Assembly (NCBI RefSeq): GCF_024699965.1 | Contig: NZ_JAJOMZ010000004.1 | Coordinates: 62,001-126,000, forward strand | DNA: 64,000 nucleotides | Source: Flavobacterium sp. J372 | GTDB lineage: Bacteria; Bacteroidota; Bacteroidia; Flavobacteriales; Flavobacteriaceae | Direction of reading: 5' to 3' | Part shown: positions 33,362 to 42,366 of the stretch, in pieces | Numbering within the stretch: position 1 is the stretch's first letter | Layout of the letters: every line of letters begins with the position of its first letter | Notes under the pieces: generated by a model | Told to the model about the DNA's origin: nothing | The model's input: only the letters and a program-made list of their open reading frames with translations | Database searches by the model: none | Made by a program: the position numbers and the translations under genes

Positions 33362-33387
33362 TTTCTTTTGTTTCAAGACAAAAGAAA
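33362..33387. terminator. Perfect A/T-rich hairpin, possible terminator
   Basis: Arms TTTCTTTTGT and ACAAAAGAAA are perfect around a 6-base loop. A-runs on one side and T-runs on the other would let it work in either direction. It lies 19 bases past the stop of the lipoprotein gene at 33406 and next to the palindromic element. Confidence 0.6.
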
Positions 33388-33405
33388 AAAGATCAGCTTA
33401 ATTTA

Positions 33406-33675
33406 TTAATTATAACCTCTATCAATCACTTTTAGAGACTCGTTGAAAACCACATAGAAATCATAGTCAGAAAAAATTTCAACTTCGCTATAACTAATCT
33501 TACGTATAAAATTTCCATCGGCATTGGTGTAAGCGCTCGAATCACTTGGCTTACCTATCATATTTATAACTTCATTATAATGCATGCCATGTTTTACATC
33601 TTTCCGTAAATCCTTAACATTATTACAGCATGTAATTATCAGCGTAAGTATTGTTATTAGAGAGGTTCTAAGCAT
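33406..33675 (-). CDS. Small BamE-like lipoprotein
   Basis: An 89-residue predicted lipoprotein. The start MLRTSLITILTLIITCC gives a signal peptide with a lipobox Cys at about residue 16-17. The mature part holds a VKHGMHYNEVINMIGKPSDSS stretch like the SmpA/BamE fold and ends in VVFNESLKVIDRGYN. The start lies 8 bases inside the end of rlmN, so it is probably co-transcribed. The upstream frame to 33756 would be inside rlmN and is rejected. The function is unknown. Confidence 0.7.
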   Translation of the reverse strand: MLRTSLITILTLIITCCNNVKDLRKDVKHGMHYNEVINMIGKPSDSSAYTNADGNFIRKISYSEVEIFSDYDFYVVFNESLKVIDRGYN

Positions 33676-34717
33676 CACTCTCTTTATTCGCCAGCTGCCC
33701 GCATGCAGCATCAATATCTTTACCACGGCTGCGGCGCACTTTCGCAACAATATCATTACGTTCTAAAGCACGGATATAAGCATCAATAACCTCAGGGTCG
33801 GCCTGCTGAAATTCGCCATCATCAATAGGATTATACTCGATAAGGTTTACCTTGCACGGTACATATCTGCAGAACTTCACCAGCGCATCAATATCCTCCT
33901 TCCGGTCATTGATACCTTTCCACACCACATATTCATACGTAATTCGGCTCTTGGTTTTACTATACCAGTATTGCAATGCTTCGCGCAATTCTTTCAACGG
34001 AAAGTTTTCGCTAAAAGGCATAATGGATGAACGCACCTCATCTATAGCTGAGTGCAGCGACACCGCCAGCTTAAACTTTACGCCATCATCTGCCAGCTTC
34101 TTTATCATTTTAGGAATACCCGATGTGCTTAGTGTAATACGCTTGGGCGACATCCCCAAGCCTTCCGGGGAAGTGATCTTATCAATAGCCTTGATTACAT
34201 TGTTGTAGTTCATAAGCGGTTCGCCCATGCCCATAAATACTATATTGCTTAACGGACGATTGTGTGTACGGCGGCTCTCGTTATCAATAGCCACAACCTG
34301 GTCATAAATCTCATCTGGATTGAGGTTGCGCATGCGTTTTAGCCTGGCTGTCGCACAAAAGTTACAGTCAAGACTGCACCCTACCTGGCTACTTACACAG
34401 GCTGTAGTACGTGTTTCGGTAGGTATCAGCACACTTTCCACCACAAGCCCGTCATGCAGCCGCACAGCGTTCTTTACGGTGCCGTCACTGCTGCGCTGCA
34501 TCTGGTCAACGCTTATATGGTTTATGGCAAAGTTGTCTTCCAGCATCTGCCGGGTGCTTTTGGCAACGTTGGTCATATCATCAAAACTGTGCGCACCTTT
34601 ACTCCACAGCCATTCATAAACCTGGTCGCCGCGGAAAGCCTTATCTCCATTTGCTGCAAAAAAATCACGTAACTGTTCTTTTGTCAGCGCCCTTATGTCC
34701 CTTTTTTCCGTTTGCAT
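33668..34717 (-). CDS. rlmN: 23S rRNA (adenine2503-C2)-methyltransferase RlmN
   Basis: A radical SAM enzyme that methylates A2503 of 23S rRNA and A37 of some tRNAs. The Cys-x3-Cys-x2-Cys cluster motif CSLDCNFCATA is present. A second conserved cysteine lies near the C-terminus (DAACGQLA), required for the mechanism. GMGEPLMNY is the glycine-rich SAM-binding motif. It has 349 residues and a canonical layout. The 3' end overlaps the small lipoprotein gene. Confidence 0.96.
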   Translation of the reverse strand: MQTEKRDIRALTKEQLRDFFAANGDKAFRGDQVYEWLWSKGAHSFDDMTNVAKSTRQMLEDNFAINHISVDQMQRSSDGTVKNAVRLHDGLVVESVLIPTETRTTACVSSQVGCSLDCNFCATARLKRMRNLNPDEIYDQVVAIDNESRRTHNRPLSNIVFMGMGEPLMNYNNVIKAIDKITSPEGLGMSPKRITLSTSGIPKMIKKLADDGVKFKLAVSLHSAIDEVRSSIMPFSENFPLKELREALQYWYSKTKSRITYEYVVWKGINDRKEDIDALVKFCRYVPCKVNLIEYNPIDDGEFQQADPEVIDAYIRALERNDIVAKVRRSRGKDIDAACGQLANKESDA

Positions 34718-34721
34718 GGCG

Positions 34722-34729
34722 CAAAGTTA
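34722..34729 (-). promoter_or_regulatory. rlmN -7 box
   Basis: TAACTTTG on the minus strand, only five bases upstream of the annotated start codon. The start or transcript may thus be nearly leaderless, or a downstream start codon may be used. Confidence 0.4.
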
Positions 34730-34769
34730 CAACTATTTGGTTAGTAATGAAAAGTTGCTGCTATTGCCG

Positions 34770-34777
34770 TAAATTTG
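34770..34777 (+). promoter_or_regulatory. O-methyltransferase -7 box
   Basis: TAAATTTG matches TAnnTTTG and lies 13 bases before the start codon at 34791. The short distance implies a short leader. Confidence 0.5.
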
Positions 34778-34790
34778 CAAAAAACATACC

Positions 34791-35432
34791 ATGCATTTTA
34801 TATCTGAAGCGCTTGAAGATTATGCTGCAAACCACAGCGAAAACGAACCTGCCCTGCTTACGGCGCTAAATAAAGAAACCCACCAGAAGATACTGCAGCC
34901 GCGTATGCTTAGCGGGCATTTCCAGGGGCGGGTGCTCAGTATGATTTCAAAGCTGGTAAACCCAAAACACATTCTTGAAATAGGCACCTACACAGGTTAC
35001 GCAGCCCTATGTCTTGCCGAAGGATTGCAGGCAGACGGCACATTAGATACCATCGACAATAACGAAGAGCTTTACGACTTCCAGAAAAAGTTTTTCGATA
35101 AAAGTGACTGGAGCAGGCAGATCACGCAGCATTTAGGCAATGCCCTGGAAATCATCCCAACATTGGGTAAGAAATTCGACTTGGTTTTTATTGATGCCGA
35201 TAAGGAGAATTACATCAATTACTTCCATATGGTTGTGCCGATGATGAACAAAGGCGGTATCATACTAAGTGATAATGTGCTATGGAGCGGCAAGGTGCTC
35301 GAGCCGGTAAAAGCCAATGATAAAAGCACTAAGATTCTGCTGGAATACAATCAGCTGCTGAAAAACGACCCGCGTGTGGAAACAGTACTGCTACCTATCA
35401 GAGATGGGCTCACTGTTAGTAGGGTGGTCTAA
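34791..35432 (+). CDS. SAM-dependent O-methyltransferase
   Basis: A class I methyltransferase of the catechol/caffeoyl-CoA O-methyltransferase-like group (213 residues). The SAM loop ILEIGTYTGYAAL lies near residue 60. VFIDADKENYINY includes the metal-binding Asp and the SDNVLWSGKV segment. The substrate is unknown. It is divergent from rlmN and converges with the PAP2 gene over 42 bases. Confidence 0.9.
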   Translation: MHFISEALEDYAANHSENEPALLTALNKETHQKILQPRMLSGHFQGRVLSMISKLVNPKHILEIGTYTGYAALCLAEGLQADGTLDTIDNNEELYDFQKKFFDKSDWSRQITQHLGNALEIIPTLGKKFDLVFIDADKENYINYFHMVVPMMNKGGIILSDNVLWSGKVLEPVKANDKSTKILLEYNQLLKNDPRVETVLLPIRDGLTVSRVV

Positions 35433-36006
35433 GTTTTCTTTTTGTTTAGGGAAGAATTTATCCCGAAGAATACGATACACCCAAAGCATTATACATGCCA
35501 TTAAAATTCCCCACAAGTAACCAGTAAGTATATCTCCTGGATAATGCAGCCCAAGATAAATACGGCTGTAAGCAAATATAAGTGGCCATAAAAATATGAA
35601 GCCCATGTACTTGAGATACGGCCGCAGCACATGGAATAAAAAAGAACGCCACGGCCATACTGTTGGATGCGTGACCCGATATGAAACTGAAAGAGTTACG
35701 GGTTTGCACAGCGCGGATAAAGCCGGCAATCTCCGGGTCATTACCAGGCCTCAGCCTTTCAAAGCCTTTCTTAAAAAGATTAGTTGTTTGGTCGGTAAGC
35801 GTGATAAGAGCCGCGATTATGAGTATAATTAACACAGCGTGGCGCCACCCCAGCCTTTTAAAGGTAAGATATAAGATGATGGCAAAAACCGGAATCCAAT
35901 TGAGTTGCTTGGTGATGAATTCCCAAAATGGGTCGAATGTTTCAGACCCTAATGAGTTGAGCCATACAAACAGGTCCCTGTCTATTTCAAGCAGCTTTTC
36001 AAGCAT
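35391..36006 (-). CDS. PAP2-family membrane phosphatase, split by a frameshift
   Basis: A lipid phosphatase of the PAP2/undecaprenyl-diphosphatase-like group. The motif KxxxxxxRP is seen in KKGFERLRPG, the SGH motif in SFISGHASNS, and the third motif in YSRIYLGLHYPGDILTG. The frame breaks in an A6 run (plus 35638-35643); removing one base joins SMAVAFFLFHVLRPYLKY and gives about 204 residues. The ATG overlaps the tatA stop (TAATG). A homopolymer sequencing indel is the likely cause. Confidence 0.88.
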
Positions 36007-36299
36007 TAATATTGCCTTTTTATTGGGCCCGACATATCTTCAATATCTTCTTTCACTTTGGCAATCTCCTCGCTTACAGATGTTGCGGTATCGTTATTGC
36101 CTATTTCGGTAAAGGTTTTCTTAATCCCGTCTACATCAGCGCTTTTATGTATCTCACTTTTAATGTCATTAGTAGCATCTTTGAGCTGGCGCATGCCTTT
36201 GCCTAGCGTACGGGCAATTTCCGGGATTTTATCGCTCCCGAAAAGCATCAGCACTACTATTATTATAAAGAAAAGCTCTCCCCCACCTATTCCGAACAT
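36006..36299 (-). CDS. Twin-arginine translocase subunit TatA/TatB
   Basis: A 97-residue Tat component. It has one short N-terminal membrane segment (MFGIGGGELFFIIIVVLMLFG), the hinge GSDKIPEIARTLG, and a long charged amphipathic helix. Together these make the TatA/TatB family fold. The Tat pathway exports folded, cofactor-bearing proteins. TatA and TatB cannot be separated here with confidence. No tatC is adjacent. Confidence 0.88.
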   Translation of the reverse strand: MFGIGGGELFFIIIVVLMLFGSDKIPEIARTLGKGMRQLKDATNDIKSEIHKSADVDGIKKTFTEIGNNDTATSVSEEIAKVKEDIEDMSGPIKRQY

Positions 36300-36385
36300 A
36301 ATTCTAGCGTTTAAAAGACAAAGTTAAGGATAAATACGTTTTTGCAGCCGATGCCGTTTGACGATTTACCCTTTTTCTGAATTAA

Positions 36386-38656
36386 TTAACGTCGGTTACT
36401 TTTTTCCAGCTGGTCAAACTTCGATTTAACTGCTTCCGCAGGCCAGGTGTTGTTTGTTACATCAATATCGGCAGTTTCAAGCTTCGGGTCAAGTACAATG
36501 CGCTTCACCGGTTTTTCTGTAGCAAACACGCGTGATGCTGTCTGGTTGCCCTTTCTCCATATTTGTACAGGGAAACGGTGTATCTCGGTAGTGTTGTCGT
36601 CAAAAGTAAGCTCTACGATTATCGGCATCAGCATACCTCCCGGCTTATTGAATGTCACCTCATAGAAATACTTAGGAGCCCTTAGTTTAGCCCTTTCTTC
36701 TTTGGTGAATTTTTCCTGAACGTAGTTGTTCAGCAATTTCACATCGGCCACAGCAAGCGGCTTTTTCAGGTTTTTATTGAAGTCAGGGCCTTCAGCAACC
36801 ATGTAAACAAACGGGCCTTTATCTTCATTAAACCTGCCGCGCTTTACGGCATAGTCTTTCATTTCTTTTGTCTGCTGCTCGCTCACGTAGTATTGTTTCA
36901 CTTCCTGTATTCCCATATCAACATAATCGGTTGAGTAGAACCATCCCCTCCAGAACCAGTCTAAATCAACCGCTGAGGCATCTTCCATCGTCCGGAAGAA
37001 ATCTTCCGGTGTAGGGTGTTTAAACATCCAGCGTTGCGAATAGGTTTTGAATGCATGGTCAAACAGCTCATGCCCCATTATGGTTTCGCGCAGTATATTT
37101 AATCCGGTAGCTGGCTTGCCATAGGCATTAGATCCAAATTGGTAGATGTTCTCAGAGTTGCTCATGATAGGCTCCAGAAACTTCTGGTCGCCGCTCATGT
37201 AGGGTACTATTTTGGCAGCGGGGCCGCGATTGCTAGGGTAGTTGGCATCCCATTCCTTTTCAGTCAGGTACTGGAGGAAGGTATTAAGACCTTCATCCAT
37301 CCACGTCCACTGGCGCTCATCAGAATTCACGATCATCGGGAAGAAGTTGTGCCCTACCTCGTGAATGATCACGCTCATCATGCCATATTTTATCCTGTCA
37401 CTAACAAAGCCTTTTTCATCAGGGCGGCCATAGTTCCAGCAAATCATCGGGTATTCCATCCCCTGGTCTTCTGCAGAAATTGAAATAGCTTTCGGGTACG
37501 GGTAATCAAAAGTGTATTTTGAATATGTCTTTAACGTATGTGCTACAATCCGTGTAGAAGTTTCACCCCAAAGCGGATTACTTTCTTTGGGATAAAGGGA
37601 TATCGCCATCACATTCTTGCCGCCAAGCTTTACAGCCATAGCATCGTAAATAAACTTGCGTGACGTTGAGAATCCAAAGTCTCTTACATTCTTCGCATTG
37701 AATTTCCATGTTTTCTTTTTTCCTGAAAAACCTTTCTCTGCTGCTTCAGCTTCGGCTTGCGTTACAACCACAACAGGTTTGTCGAATGTCTTTTCCGCCA
37801 ATTGATAGCGTTGCAGTTGCGCCGGTGTCAGCACTTCCGAACGGTTCATCAAGTCGCCTGTGCCTTCCATGATATGGTCGGCAGGTACGGTAATGTTCAC
37901 TTCAAAGTTACCGAATGGCAGAGCAAATTCACCTGCGCCCCAAAACTGCATGTTTTGCCAGCCTTCCACATCATTGTATACTGCCATGCGAGGATAGAAC
38001 TGTGCAATCACATAAAGGTTGTTGCCATCCTTATCAAAATGTTCGTAACCGGAGCGACCCCCTTCTACCCTGTAATTATTGATATTGTACCACCATTTTA
38101 TCGAAAATGATATTTTTTCGCCATTCTTTAACGGCTTATCAAGGTCAATACGCATCATGGTGTTATTGATGGTATATTTCATCGGCTTGCCTGATGCATC
38201 GCGCACATACTCTATCTTAAAGCCACCTTCAAAAGCATCCTGCAAGTAGGTTCGCGTAAAATTATCCGGTGGGTAAGCCGGGTTCATACGCTGGCTTTCT
38301 GCCAAAGGCGATTGTGATGTTGGCGCTTTTTGGTTTTGGTCAAGCTGCACCCAAAGGTATTCGAGTGACTCAGGTGCATTGTTGTGGTATGTTATCGTCT
38401 CTGTTCCGTAGAGCTTAGTATCCTTATCATCAAGCTCTATATCCATTTTGTAATCAGCCTGCTGTTGGTAATAGGCAGGGCCCGGCGCGCCTGAAGCCGT
38501 ACGGAACATATTGGGCGTTGCCAGCAGGTCATACATCTGGCTGAACTTATTATTATCATACCTGCCCGGTTCGCGTGGTGTGGCAGTTGCAGGTTTGTCT
38601 TGTGCAGCTGCAGAAAATCCTGCTGCCAATGCGATGATATAGAATGCTTTCTTCAT
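36386..38656 (-). CDS. M1-family zinc metallopeptidase
   Basis: A secreted aminopeptidase-like protein of 756 residues. A signal peptide (MKKAFYIIALAAGFSAAAQ) is followed by an M1-type beta domain with the DDKDTKLYGTETITYHNN stretch. The zinc motif HEVGHNFFP is present with the downstream Glu in WMDEGLNTF. No T9SS sorting domain is seen, so it may stay in the periplasm or be an outer-membrane-associated peptidase. It lies 3 bases after the DUF6702 gene. Confidence 0.92.
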   Translation of the reverse strand: MKKAFYIIALAAGFSAAAQDKPATATPREPGRYDNNKFSQMYDLLATPNMFRTASGAPGPAYYQQQADYKMDIELDDKDTKLYGTETITYHNNAPESLEYLWVQLDQNQKAPTSQSPLAESQRMNPAYPPDNFTRTYLQDAFEGGFKIEYVRDASGKPMKYTINNTMMRIDLDKPLKNGEKISFSIKWWYNINNYRVEGGRSGYEHFDKDGNNLYVIAQFYPRMAVYNDVEGWQNMQFWGAGEFALPFGNFEVNITVPADHIMEGTGDLMNRSEVLTPAQLQRYQLAEKTFDKPVVVVTQAEAEAAEKGFSGKKKTWKFNAKNVRDFGFSTSRKFIYDAMAVKLGGKNVMAISLYPKESNPLWGETSTRIVAHTLKTYSKYTFDYPYPKAISISAEDQGMEYPMICWNYGRPDEKGFVSDRIKYGMMSVIIHEVGHNFFPMIVNSDERQWTWMDEGLNTFLQYLTEKEWDANYPSNRGPAAKIVPYMSGDQKFLEPIMSNSENIYQFGSNAYGKPATGLNILRETIMGHELFDHAFKTYSQRWMFKHPTPEDFFRTMEDASAVDLDWFWRGWFYSTDYVDMGIQEVKQYYVSEQQTKEMKDYAVKRGRFNEDKGPFVYMVAEGPDFNKNLKKPLAVADVKLLNNYVQEKFTKEERAKLRAPKYFYEVTFNKPGGMLMPIIVELTFDDNTTEIHRFPVQIWRKGNQTASRVFATEKPVKRIVLDPKLETADIDVTNNTWPAEAVKSKFDQLEKSNRR

Positions 38657-38659
38657 AAT

Positions 38660-39163
38660 TTAAAACTCTAAAGTACCTTCCTTTTTGTCATTAGTAAGCA
38701 AAAGGCTTTTTCTGTTAACGTTTTTATTTACATGTATAATATTTTGCTGCTCGCTAAAGGATTCCATTAATATTGAATTGGTCACTTTAACGGATTTCAC
38801 ATCATTCGGTGATGGAATTGTAAAATAACAAATCAGCACATCGTCCTCCATTTCCCTTGCGAGGAATTTTACAGGCTGTACTTTCCCGTTGATGCTGACT
38901 TCCATTTTCTCCGCCAGGTATTTTTTCAGGTATTCTTCCGCTTCCGGCAGCTCCTGCTTAGAACTAAAGTAGAACTTTTTACCATATTTTGCGTTAAGCG
39001 TTTTCTCTACATCATCTATAAAAAGGCGCGAAGTAAGCTGCACCTGTTTTTTTGCCGGAACGTACTCCATCTGGAAAACACCCACATAAAACTTATGCGC
39101 CACAGCAGACGTAAGTCCGCTCACGATGATAAACAAGATCAATATTTGAACAATCCTTTTCAT
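38660..39163 (-). CDS. DUF6702 family exported protein
   Basis: A 167-residue protein with a signal peptide or N-terminal anchor (MKRIVQILILFIIVSGLTSAVA), followed by AHKFYVGVFQMEYVPAKKQVQLTSRLF, characteristic of this Bacteroidota family. It is repeatedly found beside M1 peptidase genes; here the gap is three bases, so the two are co-transcribed. The molecular function is unknown. Confidence 0.82.
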   Translation of the reverse strand: MKRIVQILILFIIVSGLTSAVAHKFYVGVFQMEYVPAKKQVQLTSRLFIDDVEKTLNAKYGKKFYFSSKQELPEAEEYLKKYLAEKMEVSINGKVQPVKFLAREMEDDVLICYFTIPSPNDVKSVKVTNSILMESFSEQQNIIHVNKNVNRKSLLLTNDKKEGTLEF

Positions 39164-39197
39164 AAACTGAAAAACTCCGCTATTGCGGATCTGTATG

Positions 39198-40382
39198 TTA
39201 TTCCAAAGCCTCTTTAATACGCTTTATCGCTTCAGTAAGCTGTTCTTCACTTGTAGCATATGATAAACGGAGGCAGTCAGGATTGCCAAAGGCATCGCCT
39301 GTTACGGTTGCTACATTGGCTTCAGAAAGCAGGTACATTGAGAGGTCTTCCGCGTTGTTTATCGTCCTGCCGCGCAACGTTTTACCGAACAATGATGATA
39401 CATCCGGGAATACATAAAACGCTCCTTCCGGCACATTTAGCTTTATACCCGGAATTTCCTTCATCAGCCCAACAACAAGATCACGCCTTTTGTGGAACGC
39501 TTCCACCATGTGGCTAAGCACTTTCGGGTCGGCATCAACCGCGGCTATGGTAGCGCGCTGCGCAATGCTGTTTGCACCGCTGGTTACCTGCCCCTGCATT
39601 TTGGTACATGCCTTAGCAATGAATTCAGGTGCGCCTATATAACCAATCCTCCAGCCCGTCATAGCAAATGCCTTGGCTACACCGTTTACAGTTATTGTCC
39701 TGTCCATCATCCCCGGTATAGAGGCTATACTGCAGAAAGTTCCCGAGAAGTTGATATGCTCATATATTTCGTCTGACACCACAAAAATTTGTTGATGCTT
39801 TGAAAGCACACGCACGAGGCCTGTAAGCTCTTCACGGTTGTAAACCGAGCCGCTTGGGTTACATGGCGAGCTAAACCACATCATCTTTGTCTTTGGAGTT
39901 ATTGCCGCCTCAAGCTGTTCAGGCGTTATCTTAAAATCATTTTCAACAGTTGTTGGCACCTCAACAGGTATACCGCCCGCCATTTTGATGATTTCATAAT
40001 AGCTTACCCAGTAAGGCGCCGGCAATATCACTTCATCACCATCATTAATCATTACCTGTGCAATATTATAAAGCGATTGCTTGGCTCCTGTAGAAACTAC
40101 AATTTGCGATGGCTTGTAGTCAAGGTTGTTGTCTCTTTTGAATTTGCGGCAGATGGCTTCTTTAAGCTCCATATAACCGTCAACCGGAGGGTATGTGCTG
40201 TAATTTTCGTCGATAGCCTTCTTGGCGGCTTCTTTTATAAAATCGGGTGTGTTAAAATCAGGTTCACCCAGGCTTAAACTGATGATGTCTTTCCCCTGTG
40301 CCTTAAGTTCGCGTGCAAGTGCCGCCATGGCAAGTGTTTGTGAAGTGGAAAGATTATTAATCCTGTCAGAAAGCTGGTTCAT
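39198..40382 (-). CDS. Pyridoxal-phosphate aspartate-type aminotransferase
   Basis: A class I/II aminotransferase of the AspC-like subgroup I-gamma (394 residues). The PLP lysine is in NGVAKAFAMTGWRIGY, the Asp that binds the pyridine nitrogen in VVSDEIYEHINF, and the substrate-carboxylate Arg in CLRLSYATS. The most likely reaction is aspartate/2-oxoglutarate transamination; related aromatic or prephenate transaminases cannot be excluded. Confidence 0.92.
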   Translation of the reverse strand: MNQLSDRINNLSTSQTLAMAALARELKAQGKDIISLSLGEPDFNTPDFIKEAAKKAIDENYSTYPPVDGYMELKEAICRKFKRDNNLDYKPSQIVVSTGAKQSLYNIAQVMINDGDEVILPAPYWVSYYEIIKMAGGIPVEVPTTVENDFKITPEQLEAAITPKTKMMWFSSPCNPSGSVYNREELTGLVRVLSKHQQIFVVSDEIYEHINFSGTFCSIASIPGMMDRTITVNGVAKAFAMTGWRIGYIGAPEFIAKACTKMQGQVTSGANSIAQRATIAAVDADPKVLSHMVEAFHKRRDLVVGLMKEIPGIKLNVPEGAFYVFPDVSSLFGKTLRGRTINNAEDLSMYLLSEANVATVTGDAFGNPDCLRLSYATSEEQLTEAIKRIKEALE

Positions 40383-40415
40383 TTGTGTACTATTTTGGTT
40401 AAGGTTTTAAGCTAA

Positions 40416-41510
40416 TTAATTCATCGCAGGCTTCATACCCAGTTCTTTCAGGTGCCTGAAGTGGGCTGCCACCGCGCCGCGCATAGTTTTGAACTCGTGA
40501 TACGGCAGGTTGTGCTCGCGGGCAGTTTGCTTTACAATTTCAGCAATCTTGCCATAATGTATGTGGCTTATGTTCGGGAAAATGTGGTGTTCAATCTGGT
40601 GATTGAGCCCTCCTGTAAACCAGTTCACTATTTTATTTTTTGGAGCGAAGTTGGCTGTGGTGTACAATTGGTGTATCGCCCATGTATTTTCCATTTCGCC
40701 ATTTTCATCCGGCAGCGGATTGGCCGTTTCCTCTACAATATGCGCGAGCTGGAACACTATGCTAAGTATTAAGCCTGCAGTGTAGTGCATCACGAAAAAG
40801 CCCAGTAATACCTTCCACCAGGTTATACCTAGTAATATCGGAAGCACTATCCAGATAGATATGTATATAAGCTTTGTGATCACCAGGACTGTCCATTGCT
40901 TCACCGGACTCTGGAATTTGCCATAGGACAAGCCCTTCTTTATGTAGCGGCGCATCTGCTTGATATCGGTTGTAATAGCCCAGTTAAATGTAAGCAAGCC
41001 ATACAGGAACACCGAATAATAGTGCTGGAATTTGTGCACCCACATCCATTTGGCAGTGTGGGTAAAACGGATGATTCGGCCTGCATCAAGGTCTTCATCG
41101 TGACCGTGAATATTGGTGTAAGTATGGTGCAATACATTGTGCTGCACCTGCCAGTTGTTCACATTTCCGGCAAGCACATAAATGCTTCCGCCCATAAATT
41201 TATTGAGCCATGACTTTTCTGAATAAGAGCCGTGGTTACCGTCGTGCATTACATTCATACCCACGCCTGCCATGCCTATACCCATTACAACCGTAAGCAA
41301 CAATTGTAGCCACGGCGACATGTCACGGGTAAGTATGAGGAAATAAGGAGCAAGGAATAGCGAAAACATCACAATTGTCTTCAGGTGAAGTTTCCAGTTG
41401 CCCGTTTTTTTGAGGTTATTTTCTTTGAAATAGTCGTTGACACGCTTATTTAGTGTACGGAAAAATTTTATAGAATCGGTTTTTGAAAATACAGGGGGAT
41501 TGATATGCAT
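40416..41510 (-). CDS. Membrane fatty acid desaturase
   Basis: An acyl-lipid or acyl-CoA desaturase. Three histidine boxes that bind di-iron are seen: HDGNHGSY, HNVLHHTYTN (with HGHDEDL after it), and LNHQIEHHIFP. The QIEHH form matches front-end/linoleoyl-type desaturases. Four to six hydrophobic segments surround them. I start at MHINPPVFSKTDS (41510); the frame to 41564 lies in the shared promoter region with rsmG. It has 364 residues and likely adjusts membrane fluidity. Confidence 0.92.
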   Translation of the reverse strand: MHINPPVFSKTDSIKFFRTLNKRVNDYFKENNLKKTGNWKLHLKTIVMFSLFLAPYFLILTRDMSPWLQLLLTVVMGIGMAGVGMNVMHDGNHGSYSEKSWLNKFMGGSIYVLAGNVNNWQVQHNVLHHTYTNIHGHDEDLDAGRIIRFTHTAKWMWVHKFQHYYSVFLYGLLTFNWAITTDIKQMRRYIKKGLSYGKFQSPVKQWTVLVITKLIYISIWIVLPILLGITWWKVLLGFFVMHYTAGLILSIVFQLAHIVEETANPLPDENGEMENTWAIHQLYTTANFAPKNKIVNWFTGGLNHQIEHHIFPNISHIHYGKIAEIVKQTAREHNLPYHEFKTMRGAVAAHFRHLKELGMKPAMN

Positions 41511-41585
41511 ATATAACGTTGTAATCTTGTTTGTAAAGGTAAAGATAATACCATGCCAAAACAAAACAATTCAGCCTCAAATCGT

Positions 41586-41593
41586 TACTTTTG
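41586..41593 (+). promoter_or_regulatory. rsmG -7 box
   Basis: TACTTTTG, an exact TAnnTTTG match 18 bases before the chosen rsmG start at 41612. It argues against the earlier alternative start at 41591, which would lie inside the box. Confidence 0.6.
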
Positions 41594-41611
41594 CAGGCAA
41601 ATAAAAACCTG

Positions 41612-42241
41612 ATGGAGGAAATACTGAAGCAATTCCCGAACCTTACCGACCTGCAAAAGAGCCAGTTCGCGAAACTGGAAGCCCTATATACTGAATGGAA
41701 CGGTAAGATAAACGTGATTTCGCGCAAGGATATTGAGGAACTCTACACCCGACATGTACTGCACTCGCTGGGCATTGCCAAAGTAATGGAGTTTTTACCC
41801 GGCGCTAAAGTGCTCGACGTAGGCACAGGCGGCGGCTTCCCGGGTATACCATTGGCGATACTATTCCCTGAAACAGATTTTTACCTGGTGGATGTGATTG
41901 CTAAAAAGATAAAGGTGGTACAGGAAGTAGCTAAAGCGCTTGGGTTGAAAAATGTACGTGCTGAGCAGAAACGCGCCGAGAATATTAACGAAGAGTTTGA
42001 TTTTATTGTGAGCCGTGCCGTGACCAACATGCCCGACTTTGTAAAATGGGTACGAGGTAAAGTAAAAAAAGAACAAAAACACGGGTTGCCAAACGGAATA
42101 CTTTACCTGAAAGGCGGCGACCTTACTGAAGAGCTGAGTGTTTTCCAAAAAGTGACGCTTTATAACCTTTCGGATTATTTTGCTGATGAGTTTTTTGAGA
42201 CGAAGAAAGTAGTGCACCTCGCGATGAAGTATAAGGTATAG
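41612..42241 (+). CDS. rsmG: 16S rRNA (guanine527-N7)-methyltransferase
   Basis: Also called GidB. It methylates G527 in the 530 loop of 16S rRNA. NVISRKDIEELYTRHVLHSL and the SAM loop VLDVGTGGGFPGIPLAI are diagnostic, followed by DFIVSRAV. It is 209 residues from the chosen ATG, the normal length. It is divergent from the desaturase gene. Confidence 0.95.
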   Translation: MEEILKQFPNLTDLQKSQFAKLEALYTEWNGKINVISRKDIEELYTRHVLHSLGIAKVMEFLPGAKVLDVGTGGGFPGIPLAILFPETDFYLVDVIAKKIKVVQEVAKALGLKNVRAEQKRAENINEEFDFIVSRAVTNMPDFVKWVRGKVKKEQKHGLPNGILYLKGGDLTEELSVFQKVTLYNLSDYFADEFFETKKVVHLAMKYKV

Positions 42242-42252
42242 TTTATGGAACG

Positions 42253-42278
42253 CGCCTGCCCGAATGGTACAGGCGGGG
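42253..42278. repeat. Dispersed palindrome related to the tRNA insert
   Basis: CCCGAATGGTAC followed by AGGCGGGG closely matches CCCGAAGGGTAC...GGGCGGGG in the minus-strand reading of the D-loop inserts at 1.2-2.0 kb. GCCTG/CAGGC arms give its own hairpin. It sits between rsmG and pruA and is followed by a GCGGATT-rich short repeat (42277-42310). Confidence 0.55.
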
Positions 42279-42316
42279 ATTACGCGGATTTGGCAGATTG
42301 ACGCGGATTTAAAGTA

Positions 42317-42347
42317 AAAAGGCTCCCATTAATTATGGAAGCCTTTT
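42317..42347. terminator. Bidirectional terminator between rsmG and pruA
   Basis: Arms AAAAGGCT and AGCCTTTT with partly paired inner bases. A-run and T-run flank both sides, suiting the convergent genes. Confidence 0.8.
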
Positions 42348-42366
42348 CTTTTATAGCAAACAGATA

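Noticed and set aside
42277..42310. GCGGATT-like short repeats as an origin or iteron array
   Set aside because: Only three imperfect units, no DnaA boxes or partition genes nearby; more likely part of the dispersed repeat.
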